A stretch of DNA of 64,000 bases from Terfezia claveryi. Taxonomy: Eukaryota > Ascomycota > Pezizomycetes > Pezizales > Pezizaceae. The notes under the pieces are model-generated. The model saw nothing but the letters and a program-made list of their open reading frames with translations, was not told the DNA's origin and ran no database searches. Location: the NCBI GenBank assembly GCA_015179025.1, contig WHUX01000116.1, positions 1 to 64,000 on the forward strand. Reading direction: 5' to 3'. A program made the position numbers and the translations under genes. This document shows, piece after piece, positions 32,958 to 43,790 of the stretch. The stretch's first letter is position 1; every line of letters starts with the position of its first letter.

Positions 32958-33205
32958 CATCAGCAAGAAAAAAGTGGCATCGGGACGCTAGGTGGTGTCT
33001 CCAGGAGACAAAGTTATCTTTTGTGTCTTTTGTATCTTTTGTGTCTCCTTGGTGTCTCCTGAGTGTCTCCTATATGTCTCCTGTTGTCTCCCAGTATCTT
33101 CAGGAGATACTAGGAGACATTCTGCCAATCATGGAGACATATCTTGTCTCCAGTGGCATTACTGTCTCTAGAGATACTGGAGATAAATTATTTTCTTTCC
33201 TGATA
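32958..33205 (+). mobile_element. MITE copy 3
   Basis: 248 bp, CATCAGCAAG...CTTTCCTGATA. Duplicated dinucleotide TG (32956-32957) and TA (33206-33207), a RIP-type difference. Family A without the insertion reads GTGTATGGAAGG here (53845). Confidence 0.9.
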
Positions 33206-34533
33206 TATAGAAGGAATCTAGAACCATGGCAAATGGTATAAGATCAGCGTATACACAGGTCAGCTATGAATCAGTTACAGATTATAGTAAACCAGATAAT
33301 TGGGAAAATTTTAGTGACGCAGAAGAAACCGATCCAGAAAGAGAACTCGTGACAGCTGTTTCTACGGTACAGAAACAATTCAATCCTATAATGAAGTTTC
33401 CCTTATTATTTCCCAAGACAATTCCACGGGAATTACTCCCTCTAAGAAAGATTAATTACTCTATTAAACCAAAAGTAGAAGCTACTTGGATACCAAAATA
33501 GCGACCCTCAGTTCATCAATTTAGACAACAAATCTATGACAAATTAGTCGAAGAAGAAGCATCAGGTCGTATATATAGAGTAGAAAATGACACAAATACT
33601 GTAGTCATATTCATGATCCCTAAACGAGATAAACCGGAAGAAGCCAGACATGTCAATGATTGTCGAGACTGCAATTTAGCCATTGAACTGGACTGTACCC
33701 CATTGCCAGATATTAATGAAGCAATTGAACTAGTAGCGGAGAATCCCATTTAGACTAAGCTTGACTTAGCCAACGGATTTTCTAATATTAGAATTAATAA
33801 AGAATCTGAGCAACACTCCATCTTTTTATGTTATCTGGGATATTTCAGAAGTAGAGTCATGCAACAAGGGGATCGTAATGTACCTGCTACCATGGTTCGT
33901 GTTATGCATGATATTTTTAAGGACATGGTCTATAAAAATTTAATTATCTATATTGATGACATTATTATATTCTCCAAAATGTATGAAGAATATGTAGAAT
34001 TATTGAAGAAAGTACTTCAACGCCTAATAGATGAGAAATTCTATTTCAAAGAAAGCAAATGCCAGTTCTTTACTCCAAGATTGGAAATCTTTGGACACAT
34101 TTTGACATCAGATGGATTACATGTAGACCCAAAAAAGAGGACTACTATGTTAATATTTCCAACTCCTACAAGAAAAAAGGATCTTAAAGGATTCCTTGGA
34201 ACCATTAATTATCTCAGCAGATTTATTCCTGACTTGGCATTGTATGCAAGCACTCTGTCAGAACTGCAAGGAGAAACAAAGAAATGGGAATGGACAGATA
34301 CTCATAACGCAGAGTTTGAAAAACTCAAGGAACTCATGAATTCCCCATATATTTTAAAACCCTGGAATAATGAATCTACTGAACCCAAATATTTAGTCTG
34401 TGATGCTAGTAATGTAGGACTAGGATCTTGGATAGGTCAAGGACTGTTGACGCATATCAGACCATCATGCCTCCACTCTAGAAAATTTAATCCAGTACAA
34501 CTCAATTATCCTACCTTTCAAAAGGAATTATTA
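33206..34533 (+). pseudogene. A3 reverse transcriptase and RNase H start
   Basis: The spacer after protease (RELVTAVSTVQKQFNP) leads into RT blocks RIYRVEND, HVNDCRDCNLAIELD and a 228-codon open part from 33859 (MQQGDRNVPATMVRVMHD). The active site YIDD is intact at 33949-33960, followed by KESKCQFFTPRLEIFGHIL and the connection KDLKGFLGTINYLSRFIPD. RNase H begins with YLVCDASNVGLGSW (34390) and is cut at 34533 by FB2 within KELL. Stops upstream (33499, 33751) still break the whole. Confidence 0.9.
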
Positions 34534-36730
34534 CATCAGAAATGATTGCAGTTTGCCTTTGCAGCCCCTCCGACGCCCGCGATGTTCTAAAGACAAACTG
34601 ACAGTCAACGGCACAGTGCGGAAGAATGTTGTCACCCGGGCGCCGCTCCCTCGTAGCGCGCGCCCTGTGGCCAGTTCTTAACGCAATCCATGCCGTGACG
34701 CTGTACCCTAGAGCTTTGCGCCCTAGGGTTCAGCGTTGTGGAACAGCATCTTGGCGCCCTATCTTATGCATCCTCGCCCTCAAGCTGTATACTGTTTCTG
34801 CCCCCAGGCGCCAATCCATGGTCATGCAATGTCCAGGTGCTACAAGAGCATAGTATACCTCGGTAACACAGGTGTGCGCCCTGGCACAACTACCTGACAG
34901 ACAATATTTCCACTCTACTTGGCACACGAGGAGAATAACGGTAATAGCAGCCAGGCAAACACAGCCAGGCAGAGAGAGGCAGTCAAGCAAAGGCAGCCAG
35001 GTATAAGCAATACATTGCATGCACTAGGTGAACTTGAGCTTCTATATACACTGATGAGCCATATTTGTATTTCCACCGAACCATTCTATCATAGATCCTA
35101 CTAGGACTCTGTCCTACGCATATGCCTCCCACAATCTAGCCATTCCCAGACCTCAGCAGTCTTCAAAGTAGTAACCGCCCGCGCTGATGTAGTTATCCAC
35201 TGCCACGAGCGACCCCTAGCAGTAGAGCAATTAGCTAGGCAGTCCCACAGTGTCCACGGATTTGCTGGTGAGTCCACGTACCTAGCTATGTCTGTGCATG
35301 TTGATAGGGGATATCTCGGGAGTGTCCTAAGAGCAATTAGCTAGGAAGTCATACAGCGAATTTGCTAGTGAGTTCACGTACCTAGCTATGTCTGTGAATA
35401 TTGATAGGGGATATCTCTGGAGTGCACTTGCAGAGTCCTAAAAGCAATTAGCAATGCCCTCACATGGAGTCCGCTAGGCGAGTTCACTTACCTAGCTATG
35501 TCTGTGCATATTGATAGGGCATATCTCGGGAGTGCACTTGCAGAGTCCTAAGAGCAATTAGCAATGCCCTCACATGGAGTCCGCTGGTTTTCTGGCGAGT
35601 TCACTTACCTAGCTATGTCTGTAATTGATAGGGGATACCTCGGGAGGGCACTTGCGGAGTCCTAAGAGCAATTAGCAATACCTCCACATAGAGTCCGCTA
35701 GTTTTCTAGTGAGTTCACATACCTAGCTATGTCTGTGAATATTGAACGGGGATATCTCGGCGAAGTCCTAAGAGAAATTAGCAATGCCCTCACATGGAGT
35801 CCGCTAGTTTTCTAGCGAGTTCACGTACCTAGCTATGCCTGTGTCTGCGCACATAGATTGGGGATATCTCGCAACTGCACTTTAGGCGTCCTAAGAGCAA
35901 TTAGCAATGCCTTCACATAGAGTCCGCTGGTTTCTGGCGAGTTCAGTACCTAGCTATGCCTGTGTCTGCGCACATAGATTGGGGATATCTCGCAACTGCA
36001 CTTTGGGCGTCCTAAGAGCAATTTGCAATGCCTTCATATAGAGTCCACTGGTTTCTGGCGAGATCAGTACCTAGCTATGCCTGTGTCTGCGCACATAGAT
36101 TGGGGATATCTCGCAACTGCACTTTGGGCGTCCTAAGAGCAATTAGCAATGCCTTCATATAGAGTCCGCGGGTTGTCTGGCGAGTTCACGCACCTGGCTA
36201 TGTCTGCGCATATAGATAGAGGATATCTCGAGAGTACACTAGGGGAGTCCTAACCTCAGTGCTGGCTGCTTGACCTTACGCCGACTACTGGCTGGCTGCG
36301 TTATGTGTCATACCTATGAAAAGAGGGGGTGCACGTGCTCTCGTGTTCTGTTGGTTCGCGCAGCCCTGGAAATATGTGTCGGTTGACGTGGCTGGGAAAT
36401 ATGTGTTGATTGGTCAGAAGGCAGATTTACGTACGCTGGTGTGGCAGATCAGCACATGCATGTTTTAGGCTACATAGGCCCGCCAGCCATGGGTTTACCG
36501 AAGTGGGTAATAGGAGCACTGATGGCGGGCTTGTTCATATGGACTTGTGCATGTGAGAAACTCATGCTTTTGGAGACTTATATATATATATGTGAAAAAC
36601 TCATGCTTTTGGAGATATATATATATAAATGCGAGAAACTCGTGCTTTGGAGATATATATATATATAGGTGAGAAACTCGTGCTTTTGAGGCTCATTAGT
36701 ATATATGCGAGAATCTCGTGCTTTTGAGGG
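34534..36730 (+). repeat. FB2 left arm
   Basis: It pairs end to end with 36835-39206 (reverse). Matching pairs include GCGCCCTGGCACAAC (34878 and 38890), CCATTCTATCATAGATCC (35083 and 38676) and CAGATCAGCACATGCATG (36445 and 37311). Confidence 0.9.
35230..36250 (+). repeat. FB2 left tandem array, 9 units
   Basis: Nine imperfect copies of a unit averaging about 115 bp (range about 92-122), marked by ACCTAGCTATG (35279, 35377, 35494, 35609, 35726, 35826, 35948, 36069, with ACCTGGCTATG near 36191). Each unit also carries GATATCTCG, GTCCTAAGAGCAATTAGCAATG and a GAGTCCGC block. Confidence 0.85.
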
Positions 36731-37205
36731 TTATAGATTGATTCTATGTAGATCTAGAGACTGCCAATGCATAAGTTTCTCGCCTATGCATATATATTAG
36801 TCTTGCCCGCGAATGCATGCATTTCTCTATGTCTCCAAAAGCACGAGTTTCTTGCATATATATATATATATCTTTAAAGCATGAGTTTCTCGCATTTAAA
36901 TATATATATCTCCAAAAGCATGAGTTTCTCGTACATATATATATATGTCTCCAAAAGCATGAGATTTTTGCATATATACTAATGAGCCTCAAAAGCACGA
37001 GTTTCTCGCATATATATATATATATCTCCAAAAGCATGAATTTCTCACACATATATATATATGTCTCCAAAAGCACGAGTTTCTCGCATATATATGTATA
37101 TATCTCTAAAGCACGAGTTTCTTGCATTTATATATATATATCTCTTAAAGCATGAGTTTCTCACATATATATATATAAGTCTCCAAAAGCATGAGTTTCT
37201 CGCAT
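36560..37205. repeat. FB2 centre: AT-rich 38-bp units in both orientations
   Basis: Units of GAGAAACTCGTGCTTTTGGAG plus a TATATA run: five in plus orientation to about 36725 and about ten inverted from 36835. The unpaired centre (about 36730-36830) would form the hairpin loop. The unequal unit number means the palindrome is imperfect here. Confidence 0.8.
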
Positions 37206-39206
37206 GCACAAGTCCATATGAACAAGCCCGCCATCAGTGCTCCTATTACCCACTTCGGTAAACCCACGGCTGGCGGGCCTATGTAGCCTGAAATATGCAT
37301 GTGCTGATCTGTCACACCAGCCTGCGCAAATCTGCCTTCCGACCAATCAATACATATTTCCTGGCCACATCAACCGACACATATTTCCAGGGCTGCGCGA
37401 ACCAATAGAACACGAGAGCACATGCACTCTCTCTTTTCACAGGTATGATACATAACGTAGCCAGCCAGTAGTCGGCGGAAGGTCAAGCAGCTAGCGCTGA
37501 GGTTAGGACTCCCCCAGTGCACTCTCGAGATATCCCCCATCTATATGCGCAGACATAGCCAGGTACGTGAACTCGCCAGACAACCCGTGGACTCTATGTG
37601 AAGGCATTGCTAATTGCTCATAGGACGCCCAAAGTGCAGTTGCAAGATATCCCCAATCTATGTGCGCAGACACAGACATAGCTAGGTACTGTATTCGCCA
37701 GAAACCAGTGGACTCTATGTGAAGGCATTTCTAATTGATCTTAGGACGCCCAAAGTGCAGTTGCGAGATATCCCCAATCTATGTGTGCAGACACAGGAAT
37801 AGCTAGGTACTGAACTCACCAGAAACCAGCGGACTCTATGTGAAGGCATTGCTAATTGCTCTTAGGACGCCCAAAGTGCAGTTGCGAGATATCCCCAATC
37901 TATGTGCGCAGACACAGGCATAGCTAGGTATGTAAACTCGCCAGAAAACCAGCGGACTCCATGTGAAGGCATTGCTAATTTCTCTTAGGACTCCGCCGAG
38001 ATATCCCCTATTAATATTCACAGACATAGCTAGGTATGTGAACTTACTAGAAAACCAGTAGACTCTATGTGGAGGCATTGCTACTTGCTCTTAGGACTCC
38101 GCAAGTGCCCTCCCGAGGTATCCCCTATCAATTACAGATATAGCTAGGTAAGTGAACTCGCCAGAAAACCAGCAGACTCTATGTGAGGGCATTGCTAATT
38201 GCTCTTAGGACTCCGCAAGTGCACTCCCGAGATATTCCCTATCAATATGCATAGACATAGCTAGGTATGTGGAGTCGCCAGATAACCAGCGGACTCTATA
38301 TGGAGGCATTGCTAATTGCTCTTAGGACTCTGCAAGTGCACTCCCGAGATATCCCCTATTAATATGCACAAACATAGCTAGGTATGTGGACTCGCCAGAT
38401 AACTAGCGGACTCTATTTGGAGGCATTGCTAATTGCTCTTAGGACTCCGCAAGTGCACTCCCGAAATATCCCCTATCAATATGCACAGACATAGCTAGGT
38501 ACGTGGACTCGCCAGCAAATCTCGGACTTCGTGGAACTGCTTAGCTAATTGCTCTACTACTAGGGGTTGCTCGTGGCAGTGGATAACTACATCAGCGAGG
38601 GCGGTTACTACTTTGGAGACTGCTGAAGTCTGGGAAGGGCTGGATTGTGGGAGGCATATGTACAGGATAGAGTCCTAGTGGGATCTATAATGGAATGGTT
38701 CGGAGGAAGTACAAATATGGCTCATCAGTGTATATAGAAGCTCAAGTTCACCTAGTGCATGATATGTATTGCTTATACCTGGCTGCCTTTGCCTGTCTGC
38801 CCCTCTCTGCCTGGCTGCGTTTGCCTGGCTGCTATTACCATTATTCTCCATGTGCGTTAAGTAGAGTGGACATGTTGCCTGTCAGGTTGTTGTGCCAGGG
38901 CGCACACCTGCGTTACCGAGGCATACTGCGGTCTTATAGCACCTGGACGTTGGATGACTATGGATTGGCGCCTAGGAGCAGAAACAGTATATGGCTTGAT
39001 GGCGTGGATGTACAAGATAGGGTGCCAGGGCGCTGTTATACAATACTGAACCCTAGGGCGCCAACCTTCTGAGTACAACATCAGGGCGTGGATCACAACA
39101 ACAGGTGGCCGTTACGGCGCATGGGGCGACCAGGCGTCCAAGGGGTTGGTATAGTCCGTCAGGAGGCCTAGAGGGGCGTTGAGGCGAGGAAAAATCTTTC
39201 GTGATG
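36835..39206 (-). repeat. FB2 right arm
   Basis: Inverted counterpart of the left arm, about 90% similar by eye in the outer part. Confidence 0.9.
37500..38560 (-). repeat. FB2 right tandem array, 9 units
   Basis: Nine inverted copies marked by CATAGCTAGGTA or close variants (near 37553, 37676, 37797, 37919, 38025, 38139, 38256, 38376, 38491). The copy number equals that of the left array, which argues that the palindrome was formed or homogenised as a whole. Confidence 0.83.
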
Positions 39207-41904
39207 TAGCGATTATTGACTCATTGAAATTTTTTGAAGCACAATTGAGAGGTCATAAGTTCACTATCCTCACTGATCATGAACTATTAGTAACCTTTCA
39301 TACTCAAACACCTATGAGCCCGAAATTGAGGAAATGGCAAGATTACCTAATAGAATTTGATACAGACTAATAGCACATCGCAGGAAAGAAAAATTTGATA
39401 GCAGATGCTCTATCAAGGAAGCATAAATACTTGGACACTCCCACTACTAAGGACGATTATATTTCCAACAGCATTGATCCTCCTAACCACACCTACAACC
39501 ACAACATCTCTACCAATGCTTTAAGAACTTTCTACTTACCAGAAACCTCTACTTAGAACAATATGGTTTCTCACGGAGCTATCAACTTCAAGCATATCGA
39601 CTGTGACTTCAACAAATGTCATGGAAGAGCCAAAGAACTTGAACACCATATCTTCTATCCATATTTCGAGGGTATCCCAGACGAAGAAAGCGAATATGAT
39701 ATGATGAAGGAAGAAGAGTCCTCAAACGATAAGACTCTATCCACTATGCCAGAAGAAGTTTTCAGTGGGTATGATCATGTACCCAATATAAATAAGAACA
39801 AACCTTTAACAGTTCTTGGACTAAGATATAGGCACCCATCTTCTGAAAACATTCAACAAAAATCTCTCGCTTCCGAAGAAGCGAAAGAAATTGCTATCAA
39901 CTTGGCTCATAGCAATTGGCAATAACACAAAAGCATGCACTGGTTTTTTTGCAGAGATTTTTACTGTCCAGCTCATGGCAGCTCCCACGCCATTAACAAC
40001 CACATGTTTACCATTGAAACATGTGTAATTTGCAATCACCATGGACATGGCAGTTTGAACTGTGACCTGTCAGCCTCAGTTCTTAAGAAGGAGAAGAAAT
40101 TCCTTACAACTCATATTGCGCATCTCGTATCTACAAATGAGCCTCCAAAGGAACTAGCACTAGTACAACAAACACCAGCTTATCCACCTCTACAAGCTCT
40201 TAGCCGCAAAGAAGCTATCCAAGAAATCAGAGAATGGGCAAAAAGATTGATTACCAACAAGCTGACATGACCTAATCTCCAACCCAGCTTTTAGTTCAGT
40301 AACCCTACCGAACAGATAAGCACCCGACAAATGGAACAGGAGATCATGAATACTCCTGTTGCTCCACAACAACTATGGAATGCACCTCAACAATCAGCTA
40401 CAACCACTAGTAGCAGTAATGCGATTCCAATCAACACTCCCACCATTACCACTTATTCTAAAAAGTGAGTAGCTATTGATGAAGATTTACCTTCCTTTAT
40501 TCAAGACACCAAGATCTCCAGATAGCGTTGTGATTTCTGTAAGTTCTTAGGACATAATACTTCTACATGCAAGGAGAAGAAACCCACTATCAATGACTTC
40601 AACATAAGGATCGAACCGAGCCTTAACAAGCTCATTGAAGAGAAACATATCTGCGACGGATGGGAGGATGACAAGGACTACTTCATTACACACTGGCTTG
40701 ACTAAGGTAGAGGTATGAAAGCTGTATATCAATCATGCATGAAAGTATGTCCTATCTGGAAGAACTACTATGATACCTTTGTGAACCATAAGGATCATAG
40801 AAGAAAAGATGGATTTTTGTATGTCAAGAACCGATAAGGACAATGGAGATTAGTCTTGTCCTCTACCTTTAACATCAAAGGTAAGAACTATTTCAAATTA
40901 GTTATTAAAGATGCTCATGAAGCAACCGCTCATGGTAGCATTGAAAAAATGATGAAATATCTTACTGACCAATATGATTGCTAGTCCTTTGCAGAACCAA
41001 CTAAGGACTATATCAGAAGTTGCAATACTTGTCAATGGACAAAGTATTCTAACAAGGTGCCACTCGGACTCATAACTCTGTTACATATACCTAGTAGGCC
41101 ATGGACTGACATATCAATAGATATTTAAGTTAGTACCTATGTTTACTAAGTGTTCAAATTTGTACCCGAATATTCCTGTTGAAGAAGATTATGTAGTTTG
41201 TATTTCATGTCTTTGGACGATTGTCGATAGACAATCAGGATTCAAGTTTCTTATTCCTATCTTATATAATTTCACAGCAGAACAATGTACTGCTACCTTT
41301 GATACTCATGTAGTCCCGACTATAGGATACTCTTTCTATATTGTTTTTGACCACGACACTCTTTTTATGTCAACACACTTTCAAGATTGAGCTAAGAATA
41401 AAGGAATCAAGTTGGAACTGTCCACCGCATATCATCTACGTTTAGATAGACAATCAGAAATTGTAAACAAAGAAATTCTACAAGTAGCAAGAGCCTGTAA
41501 AATCAAAGGATTTGATTGGCTACAGAAACTACTAGAGATACAGTTGAAACTTAACTCTAGGTATAACGCAGCTAGATACAATAGTCCCTTTTCCACACTA
41601 TTTGGATTTAATGCATATCTTGTTATATCGATACTTCTATACCCTATTAATGCATATTTACTGGCGAATGAATATCATGAGGTAACATTTAAAAACCTAT
41701 ATGATACTAAGAAGACACAAGCATCTCAAGCGAACAAACGACTACCCAATACAGCCAAATTTTCAGTCGGACAATAAGTTATGCTTTCCTCAAAAAATAT
41801 CAATCTATCAAATATCTCACCCAAAATCAAACCAAAATGGCTAGGCCCATTTCCCATTATTTCTAGTAATCGGAAACGTGAAAACTATAGCTTAGACCTA
41901 TCCA
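39207..41904 (+). pseudogene. A3 RNase H end, zinc-knuckle linker and integrase
   Basis: RNase H resumes (IDSLKFFEAQLRGHKFTILTDHELLVTF, 39205-39300). The linker follows: HGRAKELEHHIFYPYF, an acidic segment, then knuckle 1 CVICNHHGHGSLNC at 40022-40063 and knuckle 2 CDFCKFLGHNTSTC at 40529-40570, both with all four ligands. Integrase has CNTCQWTK (41023), the DISIDI first-Asp block (41110), FDHDTLFMSTHFQD (41347-41390) and SEIVNKEILQ. The frame breaks at TAA and TAG codons and short indels. MITE copy 4 interrupts LDLS|SQPDLHL at 41904. Confidence 0.88.
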
Positions 41905-42152
41905 CATCAGCAAGAAAAAAGTGGCATCGGGACGCCAGGTGGTGTCTCCAGGAGACAGGGTTGTCTCTGGTGTCTTTTGTGTCTTTTATGTCTCCTAGGT
42001 GTCTCCTAAGTGTCTCCCATATGTCTCCCAGTGTCTCCCAGTGTCTCCTGGAGACACTAGGAGACATTCTGCCAATCGTGGAGACACACCTTGTCTCCAG
42101 TGGCAATACTGTCTCTAGAGACACTGGAGACAAACTATTTTCTTTCCTGATG
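41905..42152 (+). mobile_element. MITE copy 4
   Basis: 248 bp, CATCAGCAAG...CCTGATG with CA duplicated (41903-41904, 42153-42154). Intact A copies read CTATCCAGTCAACC here (8971, 56961), so the empty site is known. Confidence 0.92.
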
Positions 42153-42676
42153 CAGTCAACCTGACCTCCACCTCATATATAATACTTTTCATATCAGTAA
42201 ACTCAAACCTTACTATAAAAACGATCCTACTCAGTTCCCTCATAGACAATCTCAGGAACCAGGACCAATTCAAGATGATCGTTATGAAGTTGAAAAGGTA
42301 TTAGAATTCAGAACAGCTCCTGGAACTGGAGAAAGACAATATAAGGTCAGATGGCTAGGATACTCTCCTAAACTTGATTCCTGAGTAAATGCCAAGGATA
42401 TCACTGTAGAAATTCATCAAGACTTCTAGACAACTGGAAGTATAGAAGATACATTCAAGAGATGTTGAAGAACTAAAGGAAAACAATAACCACGAACTAG
42501 AGATGAGACCCGAGCTCTCATCTAATAAGAACGAGATAGAATCATGAGTCAAGGAAACACTAATGATATTCATGTTAATGCAAATGTATTAACAATGCAT
42601 CAAATCTTAGGACGTATAGAAACCAGTATGGCAGAGCGAGAGAAGTAAGGATATTAAATCCTTCTATGTGAGGAAG
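42153..42676 (+). pseudogene. A3 integrase C-terminus and chromodomain
   Basis: HISKLKPYYKNDPTQF, then DRYEVEKVLEFRTAP, RQYKVRWLGYSPK (42330-42370) and the tail to the family stop near 42646. TGA replaces TGG in DS*VNAKDI. The chromodomain residues are otherwise preserved. Confidence 0.87.
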
Positions 42677-43346
42677 TGTAATGGAGAACGTTGTTTCCTT
42701 GCTTATATAATTGATTATATACTTTGGTATTTCCTATATTACTACTATGTTATGTAACTAAGCCTCTTGGTTGAAGGACTAGCCTTCAACTACCTCCTAT
42801 TACTTTATAAGTATCCACAGTATACGGAATTGTCCATGGGAAGTTCCAGGGCACTTGCCATATGAGGACACCCTCATTATGACCACGTGACCTCTGTTTA
42901 AGGCGTGTGACTCTTTACTATGGCCACATGACTATTGTTTAAGGCATGTGACTCATTACTATGACTACATGACTCCTTTTGTACAGCGCACTACCTTCTG
43001 GTGTGCCACTCTTTATTGTATTTATTTCCTTCGTCATCAGATCTTAGAAGAGTATAAATAGGCTGCTGGATTCCCTCTGGAATCCACAAGAAGCAACAAG
43101 CAAGCACATAGAGCAAGCAAGCCTATATTCCGATCCGATTAAGATCATATAGCTTAGATAGTATAAATCATATAAGATAGATTACACCAGTTAATTACTG
43201 TTCCCTCCGGGAACGTCCCACATAGTAATCTTCCTACCCTTCTGAGGTCTTACTTCAGTAGAACCGAAATACACAAACGTCCATGCCTACGGATATAGAT
43301 TGTATAAATAGTACTGAATGAATACTGTTTAGTACTATTCATTACA
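42677..43346 (+). repeat. A3 3' LTR
   Basis: 670 bp, TGTAATG...CATTACA, TATAAATA at 43053-43060. It is followed by B2 gag sequence with no copy of the 5' flanking ATAGC. Confidence 0.93.
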
Positions 43347-43790
43347 TATATTGAAACTCTCAATGAATACATTGATCAGGTATCGAAGATAGAGCAAAGA
43401 TTAGCTAGGTTGAGACCCCAGACTAGCGCTTCTAGTACTTATCAGCCTGTAAGAATACAGTACCCTCAGAGCCAAATACATTAACTATAACTCTAGAACC
43501 CAAGCACTCAGACCAAAGCTATGGCCAATAAGCCAGCCCACCCATTCCTTGTGGCTGGTGGCACTACCCTCATGGATTTATCATCAGGAAGGCCTCACCT
43601 GACACAAGAAGAGAGGGAATATCGCCGCAATAATGGGTTGTGTATCACCTGTAGGAAAGGGGATCACTTCATTGCAGTATGTCTTCTATGCAAGAACAGC
43701 TCCCTAGCTGCCTATGCTATATCTGAGTTATAAATCAAGGAAGTTGAAGAGTTAGGAAAAGGGGAGTCCCTTACCTAGTTACTAAGACTA
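43347..43790 (+). pseudogene. B2 gag, C-terminal part
   Basis: Begins mid-gag with TLNEYIDQVSKIEQRLARL, matching the TLEELIEQASWVEQQIAAL block of B1. The knuckle is complete: CITCRKGDHFIAVC (about 43640). It ends at TAG about 43779. The upstream gag and leader are absent at the A3 junction. Confidence 0.85.

Larger units (their letters stand above)
34534..39206. mobile_element. FB2: 4.67-kb giant palindromic element, TA target
   Basis: It interrupts the A3 RNase H between GGAATTATTA and TAGCGATTATTG; A1 is continuous there (6331). TA is duplicated (34532-34533, 39207-39208). The outer ends are inverted (CATCAGAAATGATT and the reverse complement of AATCTTTCGTGATG). Each arm is about 2.2 kb, ordered as: GC-rich 600-bp outer part, leader-like part, nine tandem units of about 115 bp, a unique 300-bp part, then AT-rich 38-bp units around the centre. 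No protein is recognised. The ORFs inside come from repeats. The sequence lacks obvious RIP damage and differs sharply in composition from the surrounding A3 DNA, indicating recent insertion. Confidence 0.9.
22862..43346 (+). mobile_element. A3: family A element opened by B1, FB2 and two MITEs
   Basis: 5' LTR 22862-23540, 3' LTR 42677-43346. Continuity is shown by target duplications at each later insertion: B1 (AATAT), FB2 (TA), MITE 3 (TG/TA) and MITE 4 (CA). Without insertions it would be about 8.8 kb. The flanks are ATAGC and TATAT, so no target duplication is seen; the left flank is a B2-type LTR and the right flank is mid-gag of B2. Domain order is as in A1. Of the three long copies its RT is the best preserved (YIDD intact). 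Confidence 0.9.

Noticed and set aside
35230..36250. CRISPR-like regular repeats
   Set aside because: Units are about 115 bp, contiguous, without unique spacers, mirrored in the opposite arm, and in a eukaryotic context with no cas genes.
36441..37261. Tyr/Ile-rich ORFs in the FB2 centre
   Set aside because: Products of TATATA runs and 38-bp tandem units; overlapping frames on both strands are open for the same reason.
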